Assembly: GCF_001269655.1 (NCBI RefSeq)
Contig: NZ_LHVE01000010.1
Location: forward strand, 1 to 64,000
Length of the DNA stretch: 64,000 nucleotides
Source of the DNA: Pseudomonas thivervalensis
GTDB taxonomy: Bacteria > Pseudomonadota > Gammaproteobacteria > Pseudomonadales > Pseudomonadaceae
Direction of reading: 5' to 3'
The notes below the pieces were generated by a model, which was given only the letters and a program-made list of their open reading frames with translations, ran no database searches and had not been told where the DNA came from. How positions within the stretch are numbered: position 1 is the first letter of the stretch; every line of letters begins with the position of its first letter. Positions 33,664 through 42,978 of the stretch are shown here, piece by piece. The translations under genes were made by a program, and so were the position numbers.

Positions 33664-34098
33664 ATGAACATCGACTGGCTCAATTTCACCCCTTGGTCGT
33701 CCTTGGCGGGCGGCCTGCTGATCGGCCTGGCGGCCGGTCTGTTCGTCGTCGCCAATGGGCGCATTGCCGGCGTCAGCGGCCTGATTGGCAGCCTGCTGCA
33801 ACGTGGCGCTGAAGGCATTGGTGAAAAGGCGCTGTTTCTCCTCGGCCTGCTCGTTGCGCCACTTCTCTGGGGGGTGTTTACCCACCTCCCAGCGCTTGAA
33901 TTCCAGAGTGGTGCGGCCGGTCTCATCATCGCTGGCCTGTTGGTAGGCATCGGCACCCGCTACGGTTCAGGCTGCACGAGCGGCCATGGCGTGTGCGGCC
34001 TGTCCCGCCTTTCGCCACGCTCGATGGTTGCCACCGCCTGCTTCATGTTCAGCGGTTTCGCCACGGTGTTGGTCCTGCGTCATTGGCTGGGGGTTTGA
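33664..34098 (+). CDS. YeeE/YedE-family membrane protein, first half
   Basis: A 144-residue membrane protein with about four helices. The signature IAGVSGLIGSLLQ and the GTRYGSGCTSGHGVCGLSRLSPRS segment carry the conserved Cys pair thought to bind and pass thiosulfate or other sulfur species in YeeE-type channels. It is encoded two bases ahead of its partner half, and together they equal one full-length transporter. ACAGGAG ribosome site. Role: uptake or movement of reduced sulfur, inferred from family. Confidence 0.88.
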   Translation: MNIDWLNFTPWSSLAGGLLIGLAAGLFVVANGRIAGVSGLIGSLLQRGAEGIGEKALFLLGLLVAPLLWGVFTHLPALEFQSGAAGLIIAGLLVGIGTRYGSGCTSGHGVCGLSRLSPRSMVATACFMFSGFATVLVLRHWLGV

Positions 34099-34100
34099 AC

Positions 34101-34520
34101 ATGCTCAAGTTGACGGCATTCATGGCCGGGTTGCTGTTCGGTTTCGGCCTGCTCCTGTCGGGCATGACCAATCCGAGCAAGGTACTGGCGTTCCTGGATC
34201 TGGCCGGTGCCTGGGACCCTTCCCTGGCCCTGGTGATGCTTGGCGCGATTGGCACCGCCATCCTCCCGCTGACCTGGGCGCGCCAGCGCCGCTACTCACT
34301 GCTGGGACGTCCCATGCAACTGCCAGCCAAGCGCGAACTGGACAGGCGCCTGATCGGCGGCGCCCTGGTGTTCGGCATCGGCTGGGGCATCGCCGGCATT
34401 TGCCCTGGGCCCGCCGTGGCGATCCTGTTGACAGGGCACTGGCAAGCCATCGTTTTCACCTTGGCCATGCTGGCCGGCATGATGCTGTTCACGGCGCTGG
34501 AAAAGCGACGGGGTCTCTGA
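34101..34520 (+). CDS. YeeE/YedE-family membrane protein, second half (DUF6691 type)
   Basis: A 139-residue protein with about four helices. It has FGFGLLLSGMTNPSKVLAFLD near the start and GIGWGIAGICPGPAVAI near residue 95, whose Cys matches the second conserved sulfur-handling site of the family. It begins two bases after the partner gene, so both are made together and probably form one channel. Confidence 0.88.
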   Translation: MLKLTAFMAGLLFGFGLLLSGMTNPSKVLAFLDLAGAWDPSLALVMLGAIGTAILPLTWARQRRYSLLGRPMQLPAKRELDRRLIGGALVFGIGWGIAGICPGPAVAILLTGHWQAIVFTLAMLAGMMLFTALEKRRGL

Positions 34521-34752
34521 GCCAAAACGCTGATCATTGACGCTGTCGAAGCCGTTTATTAACGATATTTGAAGATGAAAAGTTGTGTCACACCCGAGAA
34601 ATAGTCCAACAAAACTGGGCTGCCATTGCTCGTTCTTCCGTAGTACAGTAGGCAAAACCCGATAAATATCCACTTTTAGATGACCTGAAGTGCCAGGCCC
34701 CAACGTCAATGGACCCGCACACCCGTCATCCTTCTACCGCGGCGGTAACTGC

Positions 34753-36459
34753 ATGATCGACATCACCGAAGTTTCCATTGCCCAACTGCGCGCCGCGCTG
34801 GAATCGGGCCAGACCACGGCGGTAGCGCTTGTCCAGGCCTACCTCGCCAGGATCGATGCCTACGACGGCCCCGACACGCCCACCGCCCTCAATGCGGTGG
34901 TGGTGCGCAACCCGGAAGCGCTGAAGGAAGCGCAGGCTTCCGATGCCCGCCGGGCCAACGGCCAAACCCTCGGTCCACTTGATGGCATTCCCTATACGGC
35001 CAAGGACAGTTACCTGGTCAAGGGACTCACCGCCGCTTCCGGCAGCCCGGCGTTCAAGGACCTGGTTGCCTATCGCGATGCGTTCACCATCGAACGGTTG
35101 CGTGCCGCCGGAGCCATCTGCCTGGGCAAGACCAACATGCCGCCCATGGCCAATGGCGGGATGCAGCGCGGGGTGTATGGCCGGGCGGAAAGCCCGTATA
35201 ACGGCGACTACCTCACCGCGCCCTTTGCCTCCGGCTCCTCGAACGGTGCGGGCACCGCGACCGCCGCGAGTTTCGCGGCATTTGGCCTGGCTGAAGAAAC
35301 CTGGTCGAGCGGACGCGGCCCGGCTTCGAACAACGGCCTGTGCGCCTACACGCCGTCGCGTGGAGTGATTTCGGTGCGGGGCAACTGGCCGTTGACGCCG
35401 ACCATGGACGTCGTCGTGCCCTTCGCCAGGACCATGGCCGACCTGCTCGAAGTGCTGGACGTGGTGGTCGCCGAAGACCCGGACACCCGTGGCGACCTGT
35501 GGCGCCTGCAACCCTGGGTGCCGATCCCGAACGTCGACTCGGTTCGCCCCGCCTCGTATCCGAGCCTTGCCAGCGACCCGGGCGCGCTGGCCGGCATTCG
35601 GTTCGGCGTGCCACGGATGTACATCAACGCCGACCCTGAAGCCGGTACGGCCGAGACCCCCGGCATCGGCGGCCCGACGGGGCAGCGCATCAATACCCGT
35701 GCCTCGGTGATCGACCTTTGGCAGCAAGCTCGCAAGGCCCTGGAGGCCTGTGGCGCCGAAGTGGTCGAGGTGGATTTCCCGCTGGTGTCCAACTGCGAAG
35801 GCGATCGCCCCGGCGCACCGACGGTGTTCACCCGTGGCCTGGTTTCCAAGGAGTTCCTGCACCATGAATTGTGGGACCTGTCGGCCTGGGCCTTCGATGA
35901 TTTCCTGCGGGCCAACGGTGATCCGCAGTTGAATCGCCTGGCGGATATCGACGGACCGAAGATATTTCCCCACGACCCGGGCACCCTGCCCAACCGCGAG
36001 GACGACCTGGCCGCCGGCATGGATGAGTACGTGAAAATGGCCCAACGGGGTATCACGCCCTGGGACCAGATCCCGACCCTGCCCGACGGGCTGCGAGGGC
36101 TTGAAGAAACACGCCGGATCGATCTGGAAGACTGGATGGAACGGCTGGGCCTGGACGCGGTGATCTTCCCGACCGTCGCCGACGTCGGGCCGGCGGATGC
36201 GGACGTCAACCCAGCGTCTGCGGATATCGCCTGGAGCAACGGGGTCTGGGTCGCCAACGGCAACCTCGCCATCCGCCACCTGGGCGTACCCACGGTTACC
36301 GTGCCGATGGGCGTCATGGCGGACATTGGCATGCCCGTCGGGCTGACGTTTGCCGGGCGTGCCTATGATGATTCGAAGCTGTTGCGACTGGCATCGGCAT
36401 TCGAGTCCATTGGCTCCAAGCGCCTGGTGCCGCCTCGGACACCACCATTGTCGGCGTGA
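34753..36459 (+). CDS. Amidase-signature family hydrolase
   Basis: A 568-residue enzyme of the amidase signature family. The catalytic Lys lies in IPYTAKDSYLVKG near residue 96. The Gly/Ser-rich core is FASGSSNGAGTATAASFAAFGLAEETWSSGRGPASNN near 175-205, containing the cis-Ser and nucleophilic Ser. Compared with GatA-like enzymes it is long, with an inserted region at about 290-420. The substrate amide is not known. The start has only a weak ribosome site, and an in-frame upstream extension of 21 codons exists. It precedes a BIME and a convergent LysR gene. Confidence 0.88.
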   Translation: MIDITEVSIAQLRAALESGQTTAVALVQAYLARIDAYDGPDTPTALNAVVVRNPEALKEAQASDARRANGQTLGPLDGIPYTAKDSYLVKGLTAASGSPAFKDLVAYRDAFTIERLRAAGAICLGKTNMPPMANGGMQRGVYGRAESPYNGDYLTAPFASGSSNGAGTATAASFAAFGLAEETWSSGRGPASNNGLCAYTPSRGVISVRGNWPLTPTMDVVVPFARTMADLLEVLDVVVAEDPDTRGDLWRLQPWVPIPNVDSVRPASYPSLASDPGALAGIRFGVPRMYINADPEAGTAETPGIGGPTGQRINTRASVIDLWQQARKALEACGAEVVEVDFPLVSNCEGDRPGAPTVFTRGLVSKEFLHHELWDLSAWAFDDFLRANGDPQLNRLADIDGPKIFPHDPGTLPNREDDLAAGMDEYVKMAQRGITPWDQIPTLPDGLRGLEETRRIDLEDWMERLGLDAVIFPTVADVGPADADVNPASADIAWSNGVWVANGNLAIRHLGVPTVTVPMGVMADIGMPVGLTFAGRAYDDSKLLRLASAFESIGSKRLVPPRTPPLSA

Positions 36460-36470
36460 CCCGCTCATTG

Positions 36471-36599
36471 GGGGGGCTGCTGCGCAGCCCAGCGGGAGCA
36501 AGCTCCCTCGCCACAAAAGCAGTGTTCGACTTCATTTTGAGTACGGGCGGCGCCCCGTGGCGAGGGAGCTTGCTCCCGCTGGACTGCGCAGCAGTCCCT
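36471..36599. repeat. BIME, REP family B, copy 1
   Basis: Two inverted copies of the GTGGCGAGGGAGCTTGCTCC type REP with the GCTGCGCAGC tail, separated by about 40 bases. It lies between convergent genes and may help transcription end. Confidence 0.85.
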
Positions 36600-36608
36600 A
36601 GCCCGGCC

Positions 36609-37463
36609 CTACAGCCGGAAATGCTGTTGCATGGCAAGAGAAAGCAGGCTCACGGCCTCATCGCCCTGTGACGCCTGGCTCCGCATGAACACCACCTCAT
36701 GCTCCGCAATCACCGGCAGGTCTTCAAGGATCTGCATGGCATCCGTCACCCGGGCGCGGTCGATCAGGCTGATCGCCAACCCCGCCTCCACGCAGGCCTT
36801 CACGGCCTGGTTGGAAGGGCTTTCCAGGACGATGCGGGTCCTGCGCCCACTTTGCCTGAGGGACTCGATCATCGCTTGCCGGTAAGGACATTGCGCCGCA
36901 TGCACCGCCAACGGCAGCGGCTCCATCGAGGCGGCCGCCGTGTGGGCCGGCCCGACCCAGACCGGCGTGGTGGAAACCAGCACTCGCACCTCTGCGTTCG
37001 CTTGACCCTTCGGCTGGGTAACGACCGCTGCCTGGAGCTTGCCGCGCAGCACCAGGTCACGTAGCGCGTAGCTTGGCGCGGTCTTGAGCTCTAGCACGAC
37101 GTTGGGCCAGGCTGCAGCGAAAGTCGGGAGGATGTCGCGGATGACATGGTCGGCGTATTCATCCGGCACCCCCAACGTGATGCGTCCCGCCAACCGAGTG
37201 CCGTGCAGGTCAGCCAGCACCCGGTCATGAGTACTCAGCAGCTCCGTCGTCGCCACGAGCAAACGCTTGCCAAGCGCGGTGAGGGACACCGATTGATTGT
37301 CCCGGTTGAGCAACCGCCCTCCCGCCACTGCTTCCAAACGCTGGATATGCACACTGACCGCCGCCGGGCTCTTGTGCAGTTGTTCCGCCGCCGCACTGAA
37401 TTTCCCGATCCGCGCCACTGCATGAAAAGTACGTATCAAATCGATATCGAGTATGGCTTTCAT
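36609..37463 (-). CDS. LysR-family transcriptional regulator
   Basis: A 284-residue regulator. Residues 1-65 carry the HTH (FHAVARIGKFSAAAEQLHKSPAAVSVHIQRLEAVAGGRLLNRD). The effector domain follows, with ITLGVPDEYADHVIRDILP, close in pattern to the subgroup that includes DhcR/YbhD-like regulators. It is divergent from a DMT exporter gene with a 74-base shared promoter, making that exporter its probable target. Confidence 0.9.
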   Translation of the reverse strand: MKAILDIDLIRTFHAVARIGKFSAAAEQLHKSPAAVSVHIQRLEAVAGGRLLNRDNQSVSLTALGKRLLVATTELLSTHDRVLADLHGTRLAGRITLGVPDEYADHVIRDILPTFAAAWPNVVLELKTAPSYALRDLVLRGKLQAAVVTQPKGQANAEVRVLVSTTPVWVGPAHTAAASMEPLPLAVHAAQCPYRQAMIESLRQSGRRTRIVLESPSNQAVKACVEAGLAISLIDRARVTDAMQILEDLPVIAEHEVVFMRSQASQGDEAVSLLSLAMQQHFRL

Positions 37464-37537
37464 GATTCAATCTTCGTGAACAACTGATGCATTACATTTT
37501 GATTTATTAGATTAGCCGGGTTCCGTAGCCTGTGGTC

Positions 37538-38482
37538 ATGAACCCGAACAAATCGATGATCTGCACGTCCCTGCCCCGGCCCGCCTGGTACTGGCTGATT
37601 CCATTGCCGTTGCTGGAAGCGGCATTGCTTGTGTCGTGGAGCTCCGGCTTCATCGGCGCGCGCTTTTCCATCGAATACGCGCCGGCCCTGCTGGTGGTGT
37701 TCTGGCGATGCGTCGTGGTCACGCTCGTCCTGTTTCCCTTCGTCGCCAGGCAACTCCGCCGAACCTCGCCCGTCGCGCTGTTGAAGAACGCCGGCATCGG
37801 CCTCCTGGCAATGGCGGGCTACCTGGGCGGCATCACCCAAGGCATTGCCCTGGGTGTACCGGCGGGCCTGGCCGCACTGATCGCCGACCTGCTGCCGATG
37901 GGCCTGGCACTGCTGTCCGCCGGCGTACTCAGGCAACGACTGGCCTGGCAAGTCTGGGTGGGGCTGCTCATCGGCCTGGTCGGCGTCATGCTGGTGACCC
38001 AAGGCGCATTGGCGTGGGGTAACGCGCCCTTATGGGCCTATGGCCTGCCGCTGCTGGGCATGCTCTCACTCGCCGTCGCGACCCTGTGGCAGAAATATCT
38101 ACCCCCTTCACAATCGCTGGGTCTGCTGCCCAATCTCTGGCTGCAATGCTGCGTGTCAGGCCTGGCCTTCGCCCTTGTCGAGGGTGCCCAGGGCAGCCTG
38201 GCCCCGCTCCCCAGCACAGGCTTTGCGCTGAGCGTTTTGTGGACCGCAGGCCTTTCGACAATGGGCGGCTACGGACTCTATTGGTTGTGCCTGCGTCGTG
38301 CGACAGCCACCCGCGTCGCCAGCGTCCTGTACCTCAGCCCACCCATTACGATGCTCTGGGCCTGGGCCATGTTCAACGAACCGCTTTCATGGCAAATGGT
38401 GGTGGGAATGGCGGTGTCCGGGGTGGGCATCTGGCTGGTCGTTGATACCGAAGCACGGCAGGCCACCAGCTCAAGACCATGA
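37538..38482 (+). CDS. DMT-superfamily (EamA) exporter
   Basis: A 314-residue membrane protein with ten predicted helices arranged as two EamA repeats, residues about 20-150 and 160-300. The repeats contain SSGFIGARFSIEYAPALLVVFWRC and YLSPPITMLWAWAMFNEPLSWQM. EamA proteins export amino acids or other small metabolites. The stop overlaps the start of an AraC-type remnant (ATGA, 38479-38482). Likely controlled by the divergent LysR protein. The ATG at 37538 is preferred to the GTG two codons earlier. Confidence 0.9.
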   Translation: MNPNKSMICTSLPRPAWYWLIPLPLLEAALLVSWSSGFIGARFSIEYAPALLVVFWRCVVVTLVLFPFVARQLRRTSPVALLKNAGIGLLAMAGYLGGITQGIALGVPAGLAALIADLLPMGLALLSAGVLRQRLAWQVWVGLLIGLVGVMLVTQGALAWGNAPLWAYGLPLLGMLSLAVATLWQKYLPPSQSLGLLPNLWLQCCVSGLAFALVEGAQGSLAPLPSTGFALSVLWTAGLSTMGGYGLYWLCLRRATATRVASVLYLSPPITMLWAWAMFNEPLSWQMVVGMAVSGVGIWLVVDTEARQATSSRP

Positions 38483-38577
38483 CCGACACACCAAAGCACT
38501 ACCAATCCCGGATGCAGAAGGTGCTCGACTACATCGACCTGCATCTTGATGATTGCCTGGATCTGGCTTGCTCGCGA
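38479..38577 (+). pseudogene. AraC-type regulator remnant (first ~30 codons)
   Basis: MTDTPKHYQSRMQKVLDYID, followed by LHLDDCLDL, is the start of the AraC/GyrI-like regulators that begin with this helix. After about 30 codons the similarity ends at GCTTGCTCGCGA (38566-38577), a REP family A half. The HTH and all later domains are absent. The frame then runs as nonsense into the 3-prime end of the redox fusion gene on the other strand. The original gene was coupled to the DMT exporter by an ATGA overlap. Confidence 0.65.
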
Positions 38578-38644
38578 GAGGCCAGCCCATCCAACATCTT
38601 CATCGGCTGTAAAACCGCCACAGTCGGGTCGCCAGACCTCAAGC

Positions 38645-40699
38645 CTAAACCTCAAGCACCAACGACTCGCTCCCTTGGGCCGGCACGGCGCAGCAGATCA
38701 GCACTTCACCTTCGCCCACCGGTTCGGCCGGCTGGCTCAGGTAATGCACCTGGCCGCGGCTCAAGCGGGTTTTGCAGGTGCCACAGGAACCGCCGCGGCA
38801 ACTGAACTCCGGGTTCAGGCCGCGCGCTTCGGCCAGCTCCAGCAGCGTTCCAGCGCCGGGTTCCCAACGGGCTTCCTTGCCGGAACTGGCGAACAAGACC
38901 TTCACCGCTTCAGTCGCGGCAGGCACTTGCTGGGGCGCCGGCATGCTGACTTCCAGAGCTCGCACCAGGGTGGAAGGACCGAAGGTTTCCGCGTGAATAC
39001 GATCATCAGGGATGCGCAACTTGCGCAGCCCGTCGTACAGCGCCTGGGTAAAGCTACCTGGCCCACACAGATAGAAGTCGTAGTCGTTGAGCGGCAACAG
39101 TTTCTTCAGCAACTCCACATCGATCCGGCCCGCCAGGTCGTAGCCTTCCGCGCCCTCTCCCTCCGTGGACGGTTGACTGACCATGCGCACAACCCTGAGC
39201 TTGTCGCCGGCACGGGCGGCCAGTTCATCGATTTCTTCACGGAACGCCAGGTCGGCCACCGAGCGAGCACTTTGCACCAGCCAGACCGGGCGCATGCGGC
39301 TGATGCGTTGCCCCTGGTAAACCACCTCGCGCAACATCGACAACAGCGGCGTGATACCCACCCCCGCCGCCAGCAATACCAACGGACGCCGCTCGGTGGG
39401 CTGGACCGTGAAGTGGCCCTGGGGCGCCCGCGCTTCGATCTCGTGCAGCGCCCGCACCTGCTCATGCAGGTGCGACGATACCGATCCATCGCGCTTGACG
39501 CTGATGCGCAAAAAATCATCCGACGGCGCGCTGGAGACGCTATAGGTCCGGATCGACGGGGCGTTCTGCCCCTCCAGCTGGATCCGCACCGGCAAATGTT
39601 GCCCGGCTTCAAACCGGGGCAACCCCAAGCCATCGCTCGCCTGTAGATGGAACGAGCGAATGTCGGGACTCTCATCCACCACCCGCGCGACCCGCAACGA
39701 ACGCCAACGGCTACGCAGCGCCTCGGCTTGCAAGCGCTCGGCGGCCTGCTCCCAACTGCCGGTCATCAATGAATTGGGCGAGTCACCTTCGTCCTGATCC
39801 TTCCAGCGCAGCGCAATGGCGGCCGGGCGATGGACGATGCGCTGCGGCGTGAAGCGCAGCAGCCGCTCGGCGCCCTGGAAAGCATTGATCTCGGGATCGT
39901 CCAGCAACACTTGCGCCGAGCCGCTCATTTGCAGCAGATCGCCGCTCTGGAAATCGACGAACACCAGCCCGGCCCGTGGGTTGAGCAGGATGTTGCCCAG
40001 GGTGTTGAAGAACAGGTTGCCGGAAAAATCCGGAATGGTCAGCGAGCCGTCTTCATCCATGCGCACGAACCCCGGCTTGCCGCCGCGATGAGAGGCATCG
40101 ACCTGCCGCTCGCCGTCGCGGACCACGTAGGTGGCGATATAGAACGAATCGGCCGCCGTCACCAGGCGCCGCACCAGCGGGTCTGAGACGGTCAATTGAC
40201 GCGGCGCGACAGCCTGCGCATCGACAAACTGGTACTGGCGCAGGTTGATGTAGCGAGGGCAGTTGCCATAGGCCTGGCTCACTGCAATCTCCAGCCCTGG
40301 GACAAGCTGACGGCGCACGACGCCGTTCATGCGATTGCGCCGACGGGTGTGCAATTCGATCCCCAGCATGCCGATGGCATCGCCCTCGCCCATGCCCTCC
40401 TGGGCCGGGTCGTTCGGCTCGGGCTCGAGGTTGATGTGCAGGGTCTGCGGATCGGGCGAGTTCATGAAGCCCGGTTGCCCCGCGCGCAGAGTCGCCCAGA
40501 CGTCGCCTTGGTGATCCACCGCACCCAGCACCACAAACGGCAGTTGGGCGTAGAACTCACGGTGCTGGTCCGGCATCCACGTACGCGCCAGTTGCCGTTG
40601 GCCAACACCGGCCATCATGTCGACGGCCCCGACAGAGCGCTGCAAGGTCAGCTCTCCTTCGTGCCAGGGCGAGGCTTGGGCTTTCACGACTTCGTCCAT
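38645..40699 (-). CDS. PNPOx-like / ferredoxin reductase / 2Fe-2S fusion
   Basis: A 684-residue three-domain redox protein. Residues about 30-330 form a pyridoxamine-phosphate-oxidase-like flavin-binding split barrel (FVVLGAVDHQGDVWATLRAGQPGF; GNLFFNTLGNILLNPRAGLVFVDF). Residues about 340-575 form a ferredoxin-NADP reductase module with RTYSVSS (FAD) and LLAAGVGITPLLSMLRE (NAD(P)). Residues about 600-684 form a plant-type 2Fe-2S domain with Cys634, 639, 642 and 669/670. Electrons probably flow NAD(P)H to flavin to FeS to the N-terminal flavin. GAGGAG ribosome site. The substrate is unknown. Confidence 0.9.
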   Translation of the reverse strand: MDEVVKAQASPWHEGELTLQRSVGAVDMMAGVGQRQLARTWMPDQHREFYAQLPFVVLGAVDHQGDVWATLRAGQPGFMNSPDPQTLHINLEPEPNDPAQEGMGEGDAIGMLGIELHTRRRNRMNGVVRRQLVPGLEIAVSQAYGNCPRYINLRQYQFVDAQAVAPRQLTVSDPLVRRLVTAADSFYIATYVVRDGERQVDASHRGGKPGFVRMDEDGSLTIPDFSGNLFFNTLGNILLNPRAGLVFVDFQSGDLLQMSGSAQVLLDDPEINAFQGAERLLRFTPQRIVHRPAAIALRWKDQDEGDSPNSLMTGSWEQAAERLQAEALRSRWRSLRVARVVDESPDIRSFHLQASDGLGLPRFEAGQHLPVRIQLEGQNAPSIRTYSVSSAPSDDFLRISVKRDGSVSSHLHEQVRALHEIEARAPQGHFTVQPTERRPLVLLAAGVGITPLLSMLREVVYQGQRISRMRPVWLVQSARSVADLAFREEIDELAARAGDKLRVVRMVSQPSTEGEGAEGYDLAGRIDVELLKKLLPLNDYDFYLCGPGSFTQALYDGLRKLRIPDDRIHAETFGPSTLVRALEVSMPAPQQVPAATEAVKVLFASSGKEARWEPGAGTLLELAEARGLNPEFSCRGGSCGTCKTRLSRGQVHYLSQPAEPVGEGEVLICCAVPAQGSESLVLEV

Positions 40700-40971
40700 C
40701 AGCTACTCCTCGTGCTCGCAGCATGAATGCCTGCGCCAGTGCGCTACGGTTAGGGATTCTCCGCCACCGTCTGCACGGGTGTGCAAGTGGCTGGGATCAT
40801 CTTCTGCCCAAAGCGGCTGCGAAGGAATACGCACAAACTGCAATCCACCGTTTCATAAAATGGAAGGGTGGGAGACGAGGTTCATGAGAGATAGAGTTAC
40901 CGCGTCAGGTTCCACATCAGTTGATGCGGCGCATGGCGCGGATGAAGCCTGGATCGCGGAGTCGACGCCCT

Positions 40972-42327
40972 TCAACCCACCCAGCCGATAGCCGTCTTTG
41001 GAATCACCTCGGACTCGTCGAGCTTGGACGCAAACATGCTCACCGCATCGAGGGCATCGGTGGTCCCGTTCCGGATCTGCACGATGACCGATCCCGCCTG
41101 ATCTGCCAGGGTGACGCCACGCAAGGCGCCCTCATGGGTCACGTTCATGCTCGCGACGGCATCGCGGGTTTCGGAGAGGATCATGCCGATCATTTCGGCA
41201 ATCTCCGAGGTGGAGCGACTGGTGCGCCCAGCCAGTTGCCGGACCTCGTCGGCCACCACCGCGAAGCCCCTCCCCTGGTCGCCGGCCCGCGCCGCCTCGA
41301 TGGCCGCGTTGAGGGCCAGCAGGTTGGTCTGGTCGGCGATGCCGCGAATGGTGTTGACGATGGCCGTGATCTCTTCCGAACGCGCGCCCAGTTGCCCAAC
41401 CAAACGTGCGGAGGCGCCGATGTTGTCGGCGATCTCGCGCATCTCCTTGGCCGTCTGATGGATCACCTGGGCGCCCTGTTCGGCCACGCGCTCGGTCTCG
41501 GCGGAGATGTGGTAAGCCCGGGACGCGCCGCGCGAATCCTCTTCGAATTTCTCCACCCGCTCGGTGATGTCACTGGCGAACTTCGCAATTTTGCACAGCT
41601 TGCCTTCGGCGTCGTAGACCGGGTTGTAGCTGGCTTCCAGCCAGACGACTTTGCCGTTTTTGCCGAGGCGCTTGAATTGCCCGCTGAAAAACTCACCGGC
41701 GTTGAGGCGACGCCAGAAATCGCTGTACTCCGAGCTGCCCACCAGGCTCGGTTCGCAAAATATCCGGTGGTGCTTGCCCTTGAGCTCAGCCAGTGAGTAA
41801 TTCATGACATTCATGAAGTTGTCGTTGGCGGTCAGGATGTTGCCGCCCAGGTCGAATTCGATCACTGCCATGGCACGGTCGAGGGCCGCCAGCCGGCCAC
41901 GGGTTTCGGCCTCAGCGGTCACTTTGGCAGTGACATCGAGTGCGTACTTGACCACTTTTACGACGCGGCCCTGTTCGTCCACTACCGGGTTATAGCTGGC
42001 TTCCAGCCAAACGCTCTGGCCTGACGCGCTGCGGCGCTGAAACGTGCCGGAAACGAATTGTCCGGCGCGCAATTGGTTCCAGAATTCACGGTATTCGGCG
42101 CTGCCCGCCAGCGCCGGGGTGCAAAAATCCCGATGGGCCATACTGATCACTTGATCCGCACGGTAGCCCATCGTTTTCAGGAAATTCTCGTTCGCCCGCA
42201 GCACCTTGCCGTCGGGACTGAACTCGATAACCGCCATCGAACGCTCCAGAGCGCCGACCAGTCCTTTGTAGGTTGCTAATTCGGCCGTCCTAGCCGTCAG
42301 TTCATTTTTTAGCGTTTTATTAAACAT
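40972..42327 (-). CDS. Soluble PAS-PAS methyl-accepting chemotaxis protein
   Basis: A 451-residue chemoreceptor without membrane segments. Two tandem PAS domains (residues about 25-140 and 148-262) share a near-identical ending, VWLEASYNPV-D-EG. The signalling domain follows, with the conserved hairpin tip IADQTNLLALNAAIEAARAGDQGRGFAVVADEVRQLAGR. The cytoplasmic location and paired PAS suggest redox or metabolic sensing of the Aer kind. There is no CheR-docking pentapeptide at the C-terminus. GAGGG ribosome site. The 272 bases upstream to the redox fusion start hold nothing I can assign. Confidence 0.9.
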   Translation of the reverse strand: MFNKTLKNELTARTAELATYKGLVGALERSMAVIEFSPDGKVLRANENFLKTMGYRADQVISMAHRDFCTPALAGSAEYREFWNQLRAGQFVSGTFQRRSASGQSVWLEASYNPVVDEQGRVVKVVKYALDVTAKVTAEAETRGRLAALDRAMAVIEFDLGGNILTANDNFMNVMNYSLAELKGKHHRIFCEPSLVGSSEYSDFWRRLNAGEFFSGQFKRLGKNGKVVWLEASYNPVYDAEGKLCKIAKFASDITERVEKFEEDSRGASRAYHISAETERVAEQGAQVIHQTAKEMREIADNIGASARLVGQLGARSEEITAIVNTIRGIADQTNLLALNAAIEAARAGDQGRGFAVVADEVRQLAGRTSRSTSEIAEMIGMILSETRDAVASMNVTHEGALRGVTLADQAGSVIVQIRNGTTDALDAVSMFASKLDESEVIPKTAIGWVG

Positions 42328-42411
42328 GACGTACCCTCGGTGAACCCTGAAAGTAACCGGACCTTCTATTCATATCGGCGGGTTGGCGTGGGGCTGAACG
42401 GTACGGCGTAA

Positions 42412-42800
42412 TTATGTTTCGGCGCCAGAATCCACCGAATCCATCAACCAGCTTCTAAAGGCCTGAACTTTTGGGGAATCGGCCAATTCATGCGGAGTAA
42501 CTAGGTAAAAGCCCAGGTCGGACTTCAATCGCAGGTCAAAGGGTGCTACCAGTCGTCCGGCCCTCAGGTCCTCCTCGACATAAGTTGAACGGCCGATGCA
42601 TACCCCCAGGCCGTCAACCGTTGCCTGTACGGCCATCATGGCCAGGTCGAATGTCAGCCGGCTGCCTTCGGCCCGTTTTTTCGGTTGGCCGGCTGCGCTC
42701 AGCCACGCACTCCAGTCGCCGCGGGTCACCCCGCTGACTTGCAACAAGGTGTGCCGGGCCAGGTCGCCCGGGGTCCGCAAGGCGGTCGGACCTCGCTCCC
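42412..42800 (-). pseudogene. LysR-type regulator, C-terminal fragment
   Basis: About 125 codons match the C-terminal half of a GcvA-like LysR effector domain (ALRTPGDLARHTLLQVSG; DLAMMAVQATVDGLGVCIGR; a C-terminal FRSWL helix). The DNA-binding half is absent. At about 42800 the frame runs straight into REP core sequence (TTGTGGGAGCGAG encodes the LWER before the homology), and a full BIME follows. The gene lost its 5-prime part by a deletion ending in REP DNA. Confidence 0.8.
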
Positions 42801-42848
42801 ACAAGGAATTTTGGGTGGACCTCAAAATCTCGTAATCACCCCGGAAAA

Positions 42849-42944
42849 CTGTGGGAGCGAGCTTGCTCGCGATGACGGCGGCACAGCCAACACCCCCCGC
42901 AATCTGACCCACCGCTTTCGCGAGCAAGCTCGCTCCCACAGGGG
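42849..42944. repeat. BIME, REP family A
   Basis: Inverted copies of GTGGGAGCGAGCTTGCTCGC lie at 42850-42873 and 42915-42941 with about 40 bases between. It separates the LysR fragment from the substrate-binding protein gene. Confidence 0.85.
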
Positions 42945-42978
42945 CCCGCGGGTGGATCAAAAAACGGGTTCGCTCGGG

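Noticed and set aside
34726..36516. 596-codon antisense frame opposite the amidase
   Set aside because: A shadow frame from high GC at third positions; the amidase frame has clear motifs and the antisense product has none.
38645..39646. Plus-strand frames continuing from the AraC remnant
   Set aside because: These are antisense to the redox fusion, which has intact FeS and NAD(P) motifs on the minus strand.
40700..40971. Short plus-strand frames between the redox fusion and the chemoreceptor
   Set aside because: No ribosome site, domain or signal peptide; treated as non-coding.
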